From: Mycobacterium xenopi
GTDB taxonomy: Bacteria > Actinomycetota > Actinomycetes > Mycobacteriales > Mycobacteriaceae
NCBI RefSeq assembly: GCF_009936235.1
Contig: NZ_AP022314.1
Span: forward strand, 4,836,001-4,900,000
Length of the DNA: 64,000 nt
Direction of reading: 5' to 3'
The notes under the pieces were generated by a model. It was not told where the DNA came from and made no database searches. It saw only the letters and a program-made list of their open reading frames with translations. Positions 28,108-37,100 of the stretch are shown piece by piece (position 1 is the first letter of the stretch; the number at the start of each line of letters is the position of its first letter). The position numbers and the translations under genes are program-made.

Positions 28108-29013
28108 GTGGCTGCGCGTCCCTCCCCCCAGACCGAGCGGGTGGTGAGCCTGTTCGAGCAGCTGGCAGGTGATGAAGGCCGGGGGATGACATTGGCGCAG
28201 GTGTCGCGGCACTTGAGCGTCCATAAGGCCAGCTGCCACGCGATGCTCTCCGAACTGCTGCGGGCCGGCTGGCTATTGCGCGACCCGGTTCGCAAGACCT
28301 ACCACCTCGGTCCCGCTCTGGTGCGGCTCGGCAGGGAGGCGGCGAGCCGCTACCCGGCGCTGGTGTTGGCCCGCTGCGCTATGGCGGAGCTGTCGGCCGC
28401 GACCGGCGCTCATTGCATTGCCTTCTCGGTCAGCGATGACCACTCCACCGTCGTCGATCAGGTCCGCAGCCCTCACGGCGGTGGTCACCCGATGCCCATC
28501 GGCACCCAGTTCCCCCACCGCCCGCCGTATGGGGCGCCGATCGTGGCCTGGGCCGGACCAGATGCTCGGGAGCGGTGGCTGGCTTCCCTGCCCGAGGATG
28601 TGCGTGATCGGTACCGCCAGGCGTTGGCAGCGGCCAAGCAGCGCGGCTACGCGGTCGGCCTGCATATCCTGCCCGACCTGCGCTTGCGGGAACTGGCGCA
28701 GATCGTGCGCAGTGCCGAAGTGCGTTCCACGCGGCTGAGTCAGCTAGCGCAGGCGTTGACCGACGAACTGATTCACCAGGAGGAGTGGTTCCCGGTCAGT
28801 CTGGACCCAGATCGCACCTACAAGGTGAGCCACATCGACTCGCCGATTCTGGAGCCAGGGCCGCGCATCGCCCTGATGCTCAGCCTGGTTCCCAGCGCGG
28901 AGCCGATGAGCGGTGCAGCGGTCACCCGGCTGGGGGAGCACCTCGCTTCGGCGACTCGCCGACTAAGCGCCGCCTTGGCGGACGAAGCAAACGAGGGTGC
29001 CGCCGACAGGTAA
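28108..29013 (+). CDS. IclR-family transcriptional regulator
   Basis: A 301-residue regulator starting at GTG 28108. The N-terminal winged helix-turn-helix is seen in MTLAQVSRHLSVHKASCHAM and LRAGWLLRDPVRKTYHLG. The rest is the effector domain, with TGAHCIAFSV and YAVGLHIL. It is divergently placed to the SDR-ADC-amidohydrolase operon and probably senses a pathway compound and controls it through the palindrome just upstream. A longer upstream reading would cover that palindrome and is unlikely. Confidence 0.87.
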   Translation: MAARPSPQTERVVSLFEQLAGDEGRGMTLAQVSRHLSVHKASCHAMLSELLRAGWLLRDPVRKTYHLGPALVRLGREAASRYPALVLARCAMAELSAATGAHCIAFSVSDDHSTVVDQVRSPHGGGHPMPIGTQFPHRPPYGAPIVAWAGPDARERWLASLPEDVRDRYRQALAAAKQRGYAVGLHILPDLRLRELAQIVRSAEVRSTRLSQLAQALTDELIHQEEWFPVSLDPDRTYKVSHIDSPILEPGPRIALMLSLVPSAEPMSGAAVTRLGEHLASATRRLSAALADEANEGAADR

Positions 29014-29100
29014 CCCGTTGTGCCGAAGGCCTTTTCAGCGTCGCGGTAGCCCACAGCGTTGATGCGGTGAGCGTCCGGAAGCAGCGGCCGACACGGGTTT

Positions 29101-29871
29101 TTATGCGAGCATCGGGTCGATCGCCGACCGGGGCACAAGCACCTGCAACGCCCCGGCTGAGTCGGGCAGCAGCGCGCCCTGGTCGAAGAAGAAGTACACC
29201 CCGTCGTTGACCACGGCGAAATTCTGGTAGTTGTCCGGGTTGTACAGCGCCCCCGGTGCGATCGGCAACGGCGGCGTCTGCGTCGTCGGCGTGGCCGCTG
29301 CCGGCTGTCCCGGTTGCGCCGGCGGCGGTGGCGGTGCCTGCTGCTTCTGCAGTTCAGCCTGCACGATCGGCGCGACGGTCTTGAGCGGATCGTCCACCCG
29401 CCACAGCGGCGTATGTTCTTTGTCGTCCGAAGCGGCCGTGTAGGTGATCGCCTTGCGATAGGTCTGGTCCCAGTTGAACGCCTTCCATGTCGTCTTTGGG
29501 TTCGCGCCGACGTTTTGGTACACCTTGAACACCACGGCCTGCGTGCCGCGCGGGGGAATCGCTGAGTTGTATTCCGTCGGCTTCATCTTCAGCTCATACG
29601 GGGTATCGCGGGGCGCGCCAGACTTGGCCGCGTTGAGGAATCCATCGCGCGTCTGCGAGACGTATTCGGCGACCGACTTCTGGTCGGGGTAGTCCAGCGG
29701 GATGCTGATGTCGACGCTGTACCCGGGGTCCGACGACTGGATCTCACACGTCCTGCCGGTATTGGCGCCCTTGAGGTCGGCGCAGTAGTCCTTCGGGGCA
29801 GCCACGGCAATGCCGGCGGAGCCCAAGATGGCGGCGGCCGCGACGAGCACGGCCATGCTGAAGAAGCGCAT
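29101..29871 (-). CDS. MPT64-like secreted protein with proline-rich insert
   Basis: A 256-residue exported protein very like the M. tuberculosis antigen MPT64: signal peptide (MRFFSMAVLVAAAAILG... AVAAP), then PKDYCADLKG, SAIPPRGTQAVVFKVYQNVG, NYQNFAVVNDGVYFFFDQG and the C-terminal VLVPRSAIDPMLA. MPT64 is about 228 residues; the extra length here is a Pro/Gln/Thr-rich insert around residues 180-215 before the last beta region. The ATG at 29871 follows GGAGGG. The two cysteines that bridge in MPT64 are retained near the N-terminus (YCADL, TCEIQ). Confidence 0.85.
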   Translation of the reverse strand: MRFFSMAVLVAAAAILGSAGIAVAAPKDYCADLKGANTGRTCEIQSSDPGYSVDISIPLDYPDQKSVAEYVSQTRDGFLNAAKSGAPRDTPYELKMKPTEYNSAIPPRGTQAVVFKVYQNVGANPKTTWKAFNWDQTYRKAITYTAASDDKEHTPLWRVDDPLKTVAPIVQAELQKQQAPPPPPAQPGQPAAATPTTQTPPLPIAPGALYNPDNYQNFAVVNDGVYFFFDQGALLPDSAGALQVLVPRSAIDPMLA

Positions 29872-29901
29872 AGTTTCAATCCCTCCAAGCAGACACAGCA
29901 C

Positions 29902-30220
29902 CGCTGCGGAACGAGAGATTAGCGTGCAGCGGTCCTTATCAAGTGGGGGCCGGCGGAGTTACCGCTGAATACCGTAGTCCGAAATGGAAGGGTGACACCT
30001 CACACCGCGTTTGGCCAGTTCATGGACCCAACCACCGGCGACCCCAGGGCGGTGGAGATCGGCCCAGCTCCACCAGCGCGCCTCGCCTGGGCAGGCGCTT
30101 CCAAGCCCTCGACGTCGTAGCGCGTCCGATAGGTGCTGCATTTGTGTATCAGCCGAACACAAGAAGCCAGGCTTAGTCAGAAGTTGGGAATCTACCCCCC
30201 TGGCTGGCTTGCCGCAAAGC
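29902..30220. other. Gap without a supported gene
   Basis: About 320 bases between the MPT64-like gene and a small unknown gene. A 67-codon minus-strand frame (29959-30162) reads GLGSACPGEARWWSWADLH and may be the tail of a lost gene, but there is no ribosome-binding site or homology I can name. I see no RNA gene or clear terminator. Confidence 0.4.
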
Positions 30221-30538
30221 TCACCGTTTCCAGTCCACCAGCCTCATTCGGACGTCGACGCTCGGCCCGAGTTTCTGCTTGAGCACGTGGAGGAAGCCCC
30301 ACTGATGCGACACCTCACCAGCCAGGCGTCTGCACACCTGAACCACCGCCTCAACCGGCTGGCGGTCATAATCGAGTTCGGCGTCTCGCTCCAGGCTTTC
30401 ATCTGCGGAAGCGACCGGTAATTCGTTCTCTAGCAGCATCACCGCGATCTGGCGCTTGTCCACCAGTACCACCCAGCGCATTCCTTCCGGCACTTCCGGC
30501 AGCGCGGAGGACATCTCCTCGTTAGAGGGATAGGTCAT
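30221..30538 (-). CDS. Small hypothetical protein
   Basis: A 105-residue protein from ATG 30538. It is acidic in the first half (PSNEEMSSALPEVPEGMRW) and has a beta-rich segment WVVLVDKRQIAVMLLENELP. The C-terminal half is helical, with QVCRRLAGEV and HVLKQKLG. There are no membrane segments or metal motifs. I do not recognise the family. It lies on the same strand as the four-TM/Gly-rich pair upstream, separated by about 185 bases. Confidence 0.5.
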   Translation of the reverse strand: MTYPSNEEMSSALPEVPEGMRWVVLVDKRQIAVMLLENELPVASADESLERDAELDYDRQPVEAVVQVCRRLAGEVSHQWGFLHVLKQKLGPSVDVRMRLVDWKR

Positions 30539-30724
30539 GGCGTGTCGACGCTAGCCCGCGCCGGGTAGCCGCGGGAAGCCGATAATAGTCGACGGCGCGA
30601 GTCCAGGTCATCGCGGTGCGCATCTAGCGACAGCCTTTCGGGGGTTACCCGCGTGAACATGACCACCCAGCCGACGATGAGAACAACTCGCCTCCGCTCA
30701 CGAACTCATACACCCCGCCGGACG

Positions 30725-31177
30725 TCATGAGGAGGATCCGGCAGGACGACCCGGTTGAGCTCGAATACTTTCTTGCCGCGGCGCACGGAGCTTTCGACGC
30801 GCGTCGACCAGACCCCATGCGGCCAAGCCGAAGAAGAGTGCGGCGATCGGCAGCATTGTCAATCCGCCATCGGGTGTAAACATCACCCAGACGGCGAGGC
30901 CGCCAAGTGCTGCGAGCAGGGCCGCCGCTACAAGACCAATTGTTCCGGCAACACTCGATTCTCCGGAGATTGGTCGGCGCTGTTCTGGCGGCATCCGACG
31001 ATAGCGAAGCGCTGCCACGATCAAAACAGCCATCCCGACTCCAGCGATCACGAGGCCGGAGACAAAACGGCCTGGATCGTGATAGTGGTTAAGCGCACGG
31101 GCGCCGCCGTAGCTAATCGCGATCAGCGCGGCGATGTACAAGACGCGCACCGTAGTCATCGCGTCACCCTTAATCAT
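30725..31177 (-). CDS. Small four-TM membrane protein
   Basis: A 150-residue protein with four predicted membrane helices (LYIAALIAISYGGARAL; FVSGLVIAGVGMAVLIVAAL; TIGLVAAALLAALGGLAVWV; MLPIAALFFGLAAWGLV) and a basic C-terminal tail. The ATG at 31177 overlaps the stop of the upstream Gly-rich gene as ATGA, so the two are translationally coupled. No named family is recognised. By context it could protect against or handle the small Gly-rich protein; that is a guess. Confidence 0.65.
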   Translation of the reverse strand: MIKGDAMTTVRVLYIAALIAISYGGARALNHYHDPGRFVSGLVIAGVGMAVLIVAALRYRRMPPEQRRPISGESSVAGTIGLVAAALLAALGGLAVWVMFTPDGGLTMLPIAALFFGLAAWGLVDARRKLRAPRQESIRAQPGRPAGSSS

Positions 31178-31428
31178 TTGGTGTGGTCCAATATGTAGTC
31201 GCCCCCGCTGTTAATGGCGCCGCCTACGCACGCGCCGCCAATAATGAGCGGATCGAGGCCACCGGTGATGAGGCCAACAACGCCAGCCGAGCCTCCTCCG
31301 ACGACGCATCCGCCGCCCGCCTTACGAAGCATTTCCCAGAGGTTGAACCGCTGAGCGTCAGTGAGCCTGGCCTGGACCTCGGTGGCTGCCCTCAGTTCAT
31401 CGGGGTTGACCCGAAGAATGTCGGGCAT
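31174..31428 (-). CDS. Small Gly-rich hydrophobic protein with EspC-like N-terminus
   Basis: An 84-residue protein. The first ~33 residues (MPDILRVNPDELRAATEV) resemble the start of EspC/DUF2580-type mycobacterial type VII secretion proteins, though much shorter. Residues 38-75 are glycine-rich and hydrophobic with repeated small-xxx-small spacing and two cysteines (41 and 67), as in small pore-forming or bacteriocin-like peptides. A group II intron ends only a few bases upstream of the ATG, so the native ribosome-binding site is not adjacent. It is coupled to the four-TM gene by ATGA. Function unknown. Confidence 0.6.
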   Translation of the reverse strand: MPDILRVNPDELRAATEVQARLTDAQRFNLWEMLRKAGGGCVVGGGSAGVVGLITGGLDPLIIGGACVGGAINSGGDYILDHTK

Positions 31429-31483
31429 TGGTAGTCAGGGGCGCGGTGTCTGCAAGGCAGACCCGTTTCCCCATCCCCCTTTC

Positions 31484-31516
31484 AATCCGTGCGTGCGGTT
31501 TTCCCGCACACGGCTT
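31484..31516 (-). ncRNA. Group II intron domain V
   Basis: The 33-base hairpin begins AAGCC (AGC catalytic triad) and has a long stem interrupted by a small bulge with a GAAA-containing loop. The arms GTGTGCGG and CCGCACGCAC pair. This is the catalytic core helix of group II introns and is the most conserved part. Its sequence integrity suggests that the intron may still splice. Confidence 0.8.
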
Positions 31517-31538
31517 ACCGATGATCTTCTAGACATGG

Positions 31539-32912
31539 TTACGCAGCCTTCGGGTAACGGATGGTGCCACGAAGTCGATACAGGCCGTGCCCGTTGAACC
31601 ACGGCTCAGTCCACTGATCAGCTTGCCCAGCACGAAGGTTGCGGCCCCGCTTCTTAACCATCAAGCGGAACAACCGCCGCCACACGTACCGGTCGATCTG
31701 GGTGAACTTGTCGGCGGCGTTGCCGGTGCGAAAGTAATTTCCCCAGCCGCGCAAGATCGGAGTCAGCTCCGCGATGATGACGCGGATGTCTGTCCCGGCG
31801 CGGTTGCGGCCGGTGCGGTCGCGGACCTTCTCCCGCAGCCGCTTCATCGCCCGCTGTGACGGCCAACGGTGCAGGTAGTAGCGCACGATGCGCCGTTGTT
31901 CCCACAGCCGCCCCGACATGCGAGCTCGGAAGTGACAGCCCAGAAAATCCAGCCCCTCCCGACCCTCCCGTAGGTCGACTACCTTCGTTTTGTCCGGATG
32001 CAGCCGCAACCCCAATGACGCCAAGATTTCTCCCACCGCCGCCAAGGCGTGCTCGGCTTGTGCCGCATTGCGACACAGCACCACACCGTCATCGGCGTAG
32101 CGCACCAACTCACCCACCCCACGGGCAGATAACTCAGTGTCGAGCACGTGCAGGTAGATGTTGGCCAGTAGCGGCGAGATCACCCCGCCCTGCGGTGTGC
32201 CTGCGACCGTCCGCTCCAACACACCTTCGACCATCACTCCTGCCTGCAGCCACAAGCGCAGCAGTTTGAGCACCCGCCGATCCGAAACCCGTTTACTGAC
32301 CTGAGCCAGTAGCCGGTCGTGGTCGATTTCGCCGAAGAAATTGGCGATATCGAACTCGACCACAAACTGATAGCCCTCGATGAACCCGGTCCGCAAGCGT
32401 TCCTTAGCCATCGTCGCCGACCGCCTCGGCCGAAACCCATACGAGCACGACAAGAAATCCGCCTCGAAAATCGGTTCCAACACGATCTTGGCCGCCGCCT
32501 GGGCCACCCGGTCTCGCACCGTGGGTATCCCCAACGGCCGCTTACCGCCCTGTGGTTTGGGGATCTCCACCCGGCGCGCTGGCGCCGGACGGTAACGACC
32601 CGTGCGAAGGTCACCGCGCAACTCACGCAACATGCGGTCCACGCCGTAGTCCTCCACCGCGGCCACGGTGATGCGATCCACCCCGGCCGCGCCCTTGTTC
32701 TTGCACACGCGAAACCACGCCTCCCACAGGACGTCACCCCTGTAGATACGGTCAAACAGGGCGTGGAAACGCCGACCCTCAGACTGCTTGGCCGCAGCCC
32801 ATAGCGCCCGTTGCAGTTGTCGCACTTTCACTCCCGACGGGCTCAACGGCTCGTCATCGGCTACGGCAAGCAATGGCTTGCCGGGGTTATTGGACCGGAG
32901 CGATCCGGTCAT
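31539..32912 (-). CDS. ltrA: Group II intron reverse transcriptase/maturase (LtrA-type)
   Basis: A 457-residue intron-encoded protein. The reverse transcriptase domain shows GAAGVDRITV, KPQGGKRPLGIPTVRDRV, the GTPQGGVISPLLANIYLH motif and the catalytic YADDGVVL. Domain X (maturase) follows with RGWGNYFRTGNAADKF. The protein stops soon after, without an HNH endonuclease domain, so mobility would rely on the RT-only retrohoming route. ATG 32912 is preferred because a GAGGG sits just upstream. It acts with its own intron RNA in splicing and target-primed reverse transcription. Confidence 0.92.
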   Translation of the reverse strand: MTGSLRSNNPGKPLLAVADDEPLSPSGVKVRQLQRALWAAAKQSEGRRFHALFDRIYRGDVLWEAWFRVCKNKGAAGVDRITVAAVEDYGVDRMLRELRGDLRTGRYRPAPARRVEIPKPQGGKRPLGIPTVRDRVAQAAAKIVLEPIFEADFLSCSYGFRPRRSATMAKERLRTGFIEGYQFVVEFDIANFFGEIDHDRLLAQVSKRVSDRRVLKLLRLWLQAGVMVEGVLERTVAGTPQGGVISPLLANIYLHVLDTELSARGVGELVRYADDGVVLCRNAAQAEHALAAVGEILASLGLRLHPDKTKVVDLREGREGLDFLGCHFRARMSGRLWEQRRIVRYYLHRWPSQRAMKRLREKVRDRTGRNRAGTDIRVIIAELTPILRGWGNYFRTGNAADKFTQIDRYVWRRLFRLMVKKRGRNLRAGQADQWTEPWFNGHGLYRLRGTIRYPKAA

Positions 32913-33414
32913 GCCCTCACACTTACCCGCTTCGCGCACGTGATCAAAGCAGGGGCCCTTCCTCCCGACGCGTTATGCTGCACGCCGATCAGCGGTACTA
33001 TGACCCCCTCGGACTCCCGCTGTGCTCCAAGGACTTTCACCATCGGCTTATACCCTTGGTCTCTTGCCCGACGCGGGCGTGCGCAGACGGGTCTCTCCAG
33101 TTCCGAACCAGACTGTGTGCACGTGCCATCTCCCCTACCCCGAGGAGACCCGACGAGCTGACCCCGGACCGGGACTCGCCGGACGTGGCCTTCACCGTGA
33201 CATGAGCGGCTCGGCTCTCCTGTTGTGAATCTGACGAGGCTGCAGAGTTCGCGATGCTGCTACGGCCCGTGCACTTGCTCCCTCCAAAGAAGCTCTTGAC
33301 ACCCCGCTTAGCCCGTCGCCTCTCAGCGACGAACCGGGGCCTGCTACCCGGCGCTCCGGTGCTTACCGGGACGGGACTTCCACCCGCTAGCCTGATCCAG
33401 CTTTCTGGACGCAC

Positions 33415-33635
33415 CATGCGGGGATCATAACTGTCGTACTTACATACCGGGAACGGGTTAAGTTGCGACGCGGCTGCCAGTATCGCCAGCTGCGGGCGCT
33501 TGGCGTTGGAGGCGCACCCAGCGCCCCAGACTTGTTTACCGACACCGATCTCGGCGGCCACGTGAGGTACCGGGTGGCCGGTCTCAATTACCAGGCGGGC
33601 AGCCTGCTCCGAAACTCCGGGGTGTACTTGCGAAC
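33415..33635 (-). pseudogene. IS3-type transposase (OrfA) remnant
   Basis: On the minus strand, pieces in different frames read the OrfA start RKYTPEFR and then EQAARLVIETGHPVPHVAAE and IGVGKQ, the helix-turn-helix entry of IS3-family transposases. At least two frameshifts and loss of the downstream region make it non-functional. It forms the 5' exon of the group II intron, whose first base follows directly at 33414. No terminal repeats were found. Confidence 0.6.
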
Positions 33636-33753
33636 GCTTCCCCGACATACGGACATCATTCCCGCGGGCCCAGGGATCCCACCAGTTAGGTGTCCGTCAG
33701 GGGTCAACCCCAAAGCACGGAGACGTGGCGGAAGAGTTTCCCCCGAAATCCCC

Positions 33754-34079
33754 TGGATAACATCCGCTTTGACTGAAGTCGAGCTCCCCAGAGCCATCCG
33801 CGCAGTCGCCCCGGAAGGACTACCCGCGTGCCCTCCGTGCTGGCCAGGCTAAACCGCTTCGAAATCGACCATGTCATCCGTTCCACCGCGGCGGCCTACC
33901 CCAATCCCGCACTGCGATTACTCGACGCAATACATCTCGCCACCGCTCAAACCGCCGCTTCCGCTGCACCGTTGACCGCGCTCGTCACCTACGACACTCG
34001 CCTTAGCGCGGCCGCCGACGACCTCGGCATGACCGTGGTCGCGCCAGGAAAAGGCGCTAACAGCGTTCGGCGGAGATAG
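33754..34079 (+). pseudogene. vapC-type PIN-domain toxin remnant
   Basis: Two plus-strand frames together read the second half of a VapC toxin: WITSALTEVELPRAIRAVAPE, a frameshift near 33826, then VLARLNRFEIDHVIRSTAAA and LRLLDAIHLATAQ with VTYDTRLSAAADDLGMTVVA. The LDAIHLA and TYDxRL elements are PIN-domain C-terminal motifs. The N-terminal MIYxDTSA with the first catalytic Asp is missing, replaced by the IS remnant, and no vapB antitoxin remains. Dead toxin gene. Confidence 0.75.
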
Positions 34080-34134
34080 GAATTGGCAGACCAGGCTCAG
34101 ATGTGGTGGTGGGAGGCGGCGCCAACAAGGTGCT

Positions 34135-37100
34135 CTACCGCGCCATGTTGGCGAACCTCGACAAGTGCAACTGGTGCGCGACAGTCACCGTCTTCGTCGG
34201 CCCGTTGCGGTGCTTGGCGAGGATCAAGTCCGCCTCGCCGCCGCGCGGATCGTCGCGTTCGAAGGCGTCAGGCCGGTGTAACAGGATTACCATGTCGCTA
34301 TCTTGTTCGAGGGAGTTATGTACTGAAATTCCCTGTGCCACAAAGTTATTAGTTCCTGGCACAGTCCCATCGTACACATCGCGTTCGCCGATGCTAGTGA
34401 TCTCCACGATCTTGTCCCAGAACACATCGCTGGTCGCAAGATCGTGAAGCGCCCCGCCTTGAAGAAGCGCTGCCACCCGATGTAGCCGCGGTCGGCCTGG
34501 AGCGTGCGTCCATGTCGCCGAACCTTCCGGCCTTATGTCGGCCGCAACTGCGAATTCGCGGTACGTCATCTGTCGGGACGACAATGCCTGTACGATCCGA
34601 GCCCAAACCTCTTTCGGCACCGTGTCCGCACCTGGACGTCGCACTCGTGCGGTCAGTTCCTCCAGGACTTTCTGCGCTGCCCTGCTGCGTAGGCCATGGA
34701 CGCCGACCTTGGTCAAAAACGCAATCTGATTGTCGGCCCGGTCAATCCACAGACGCCAGCAGTCGCGGTAACCCGTCTTGCGCAGCTTTGTGATTCGACT
34801 GTTTACACCCAGGCGTAGCAGCAGTTGCTGGACGTCGTCGACAAGCTGCCGACTTGTCGCCGCGTAGTAGATCCGCCCCATTCCCAGCTTGTCGTCCCAC
34901 CGCACTGAACCATCCGTTGCCCACAGATGGCGCAGGAACAACGCCACCTGATCATTGGGTAGCTTGAAAACCCGCTCTGGCACGAACTTTTCGTGACTAC
35001 GTAGGCCGAACAGCCCCTGCTCATCCAGCCACGCGGCAATCGCATTGCGCTTACGGTGCGTCAGGTGGTACGGCGCCGGCGGTCGCAGTGTTGTCACCCG
35101 GGCCGCCGGGTAGTCGTCGCGCACGGCGGTTACGCCGAAGTGCGCGGGGGAAATCCCCACTTCAGCTAAGTACACTTCGTCGGCGCTCGCATAGCCAACC
35201 GGCTTATCCTTCACACACGACCCATCACTGATCATGTGCGCCAGCAAGATGACTTCGGAGTCAGCCACACGCTGCGTGTCAACCGGCTCAGGAACCCGAC
35301 GCGGCACGGCAAGCCGGTCGCCAACCTTCAGCTGCTCCAACGGCGTCCAGCCGTTGATCGTCATAAACGGGTGGTTACCGGTCGCCTCCGCTTCCCGTCC
35401 CGAGGCCAGCCGGAGCCGGAACACCTCTTTACGTCCGCTCGGGAACACGTTGGTCATCGGGCGCGCCACCATCCGCAACTGTTCGTCGAGCGACCACACC
35501 AGCGGCCGCTCACCCGTCCGCATCAGCTCGCCGAACGTCACCTCGGCCCCGGTGTCGGCGCGCAGGATTCGGGTGTTCGCGGTGAGGCAGCCCGACTCAC
35601 GCAGGTCGGCCAGCATCGGCTTCTTGTCGGTGCGCTGCTCGGGACCGCGGTTCAGCTGGCTGATCGCGACAACCGGTACGTCGAGTTCTTTCGCTAAAAG
35701 CTTTAAGTTGCGGGAAAATTCGGATACCTCCACCTGGCGCGACTCGAACTTCTTGCCAGAGGTCATCAGCTGCAGGTAGTCCACCACAATCAGCTTCAGG
35801 TCGGCCTTTTGGCGCAGCCGCCGGGCCTTGGCGCGGATCTCCATCATGGTCAGATTCGGCGAGTCGTCGATATACAGTGGCGCCTCGCTGATTTCGCTCA
35901 TCCGCCGTGCCAACCGCGTCCAGTCGTCGTCGCTCATCCGGCCCGAACGCATGTCCGAGAGCTTGATTTTCGCCTCAGCAGAGAGCAGCCTCATGACGAT
36001 CTCGGACTTGCTCATCTCCAGCGAGAAGATCACGCTGGCCATCCGGTGCTTGATCGAGCACGATCGCAGGAAATCCAAGCCCAGCGTCGAGTTGTGGGTC
36101 GGCACCATGCCACGTCCGGCCAGATACAGGTGCGCGGCGTTGTCCACCTCGATGCAGCGCACGGGGACGCTGCGAACCCGGCGCACCGCGTCGAGCTGCA
36201 GAACCGGCGACATCAAGTTGGTGGTGACCCGGCGCTCGGCGTACCGCGCGATCGACCCGGCGGCGGCGATGCTATCCAATCCGCATCGCAATTCGGCGGT
36301 CGTGCGAACCCCGTAGCCCGTCGGCCACTGGTGATCCGCGTCGGCGACAATGACTGTGCCATCCGAGAATTCGACCTCGTAGCACGGCCGCCCCATCATC
36401 ACGTCGGTCGCCGCGATCACCCGGGTGGGCTGCCCGTCGGCGCCCAGCAGCTCGTCACCGACCGCGACGTCGCCCATTGTCGTCCAGCCGGACGGCGTCG
36501 GCAGCGGCGTGTCCAACGCGAGCGCCTTGCCCACCCCGGGCCGGGCCGCGACGATGATCATCTGCCCGGGATGCAGACCGTTGGTCACCTCGTCGAGTTC
36601 ATGAAAACCGGTCGGCACCCCGCGCGCCAAACCACCGCTGGAGGCGATGGCGTCGATCTCGTCCATCGTCGGCTGCAGCAAGTCCTCCAAGGCGACGAAA
36701 TCCTCGGAGAGCCGCCGATCGGTGACGTCGTAAATCTCTGCCTGTGCCCGGTCGACCACCTCGGCCACATCCGAGCCCTCGGCGCCGGCGTAGCCGTACT
36801 GCACGACCCGGGTGCCGGCCTCCACCAGGCGGCGCAGCAGCGCCTTTTCGGCGACGATTCCCGCGTAATAGCCGGCGTTGGCCGCCGTCGGCACGGTCGA
36901 GATCAGCGTGTGCAAATACGGCGCACCACCGATGCGGCGCAGCAGGCCGCGGCGGTCCAACTCGGCGGCCACCGTCACCGCATCGGCCGGCTCGCCGCGC
37001 CCATACAGATCCAGGATCGCGTCGTAGATGTTCTGGTGCGCGGGGCGGTAGAAGTCGCCAGGCCGCAGCCGCTCCAGCACATCGGCGATCGCATCCTTGG

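Larger units (their letters stand above)
31431..33414 (-). mobile_element. Group II intron, apparently complete
   Basis: On the minus strand the 5' end GTGCG (consensus GUGYG) is at 33414, followed by a domain I-type sequence (CCAGAAAGC, GGTGGAAGTCCCG). A reverse transcriptase gene lies in domain IV. Domain V is at about 31484-31516: AAGCCGTGTGCGG, a GAAA-type loop, then CCGCACGCACGG. A domain VI-like hairpin (GGTCTGC CTT GCAGACACC with a bulged A) follows, and the 3' end is near 31431-31436. Total length is about 1.98 kb. The 5' exon is a decayed IS remnant; the 3' exon starts at the Gly-rich gene. Exact 3' boundary uncertain by a few bases. Confidence 0.85.
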
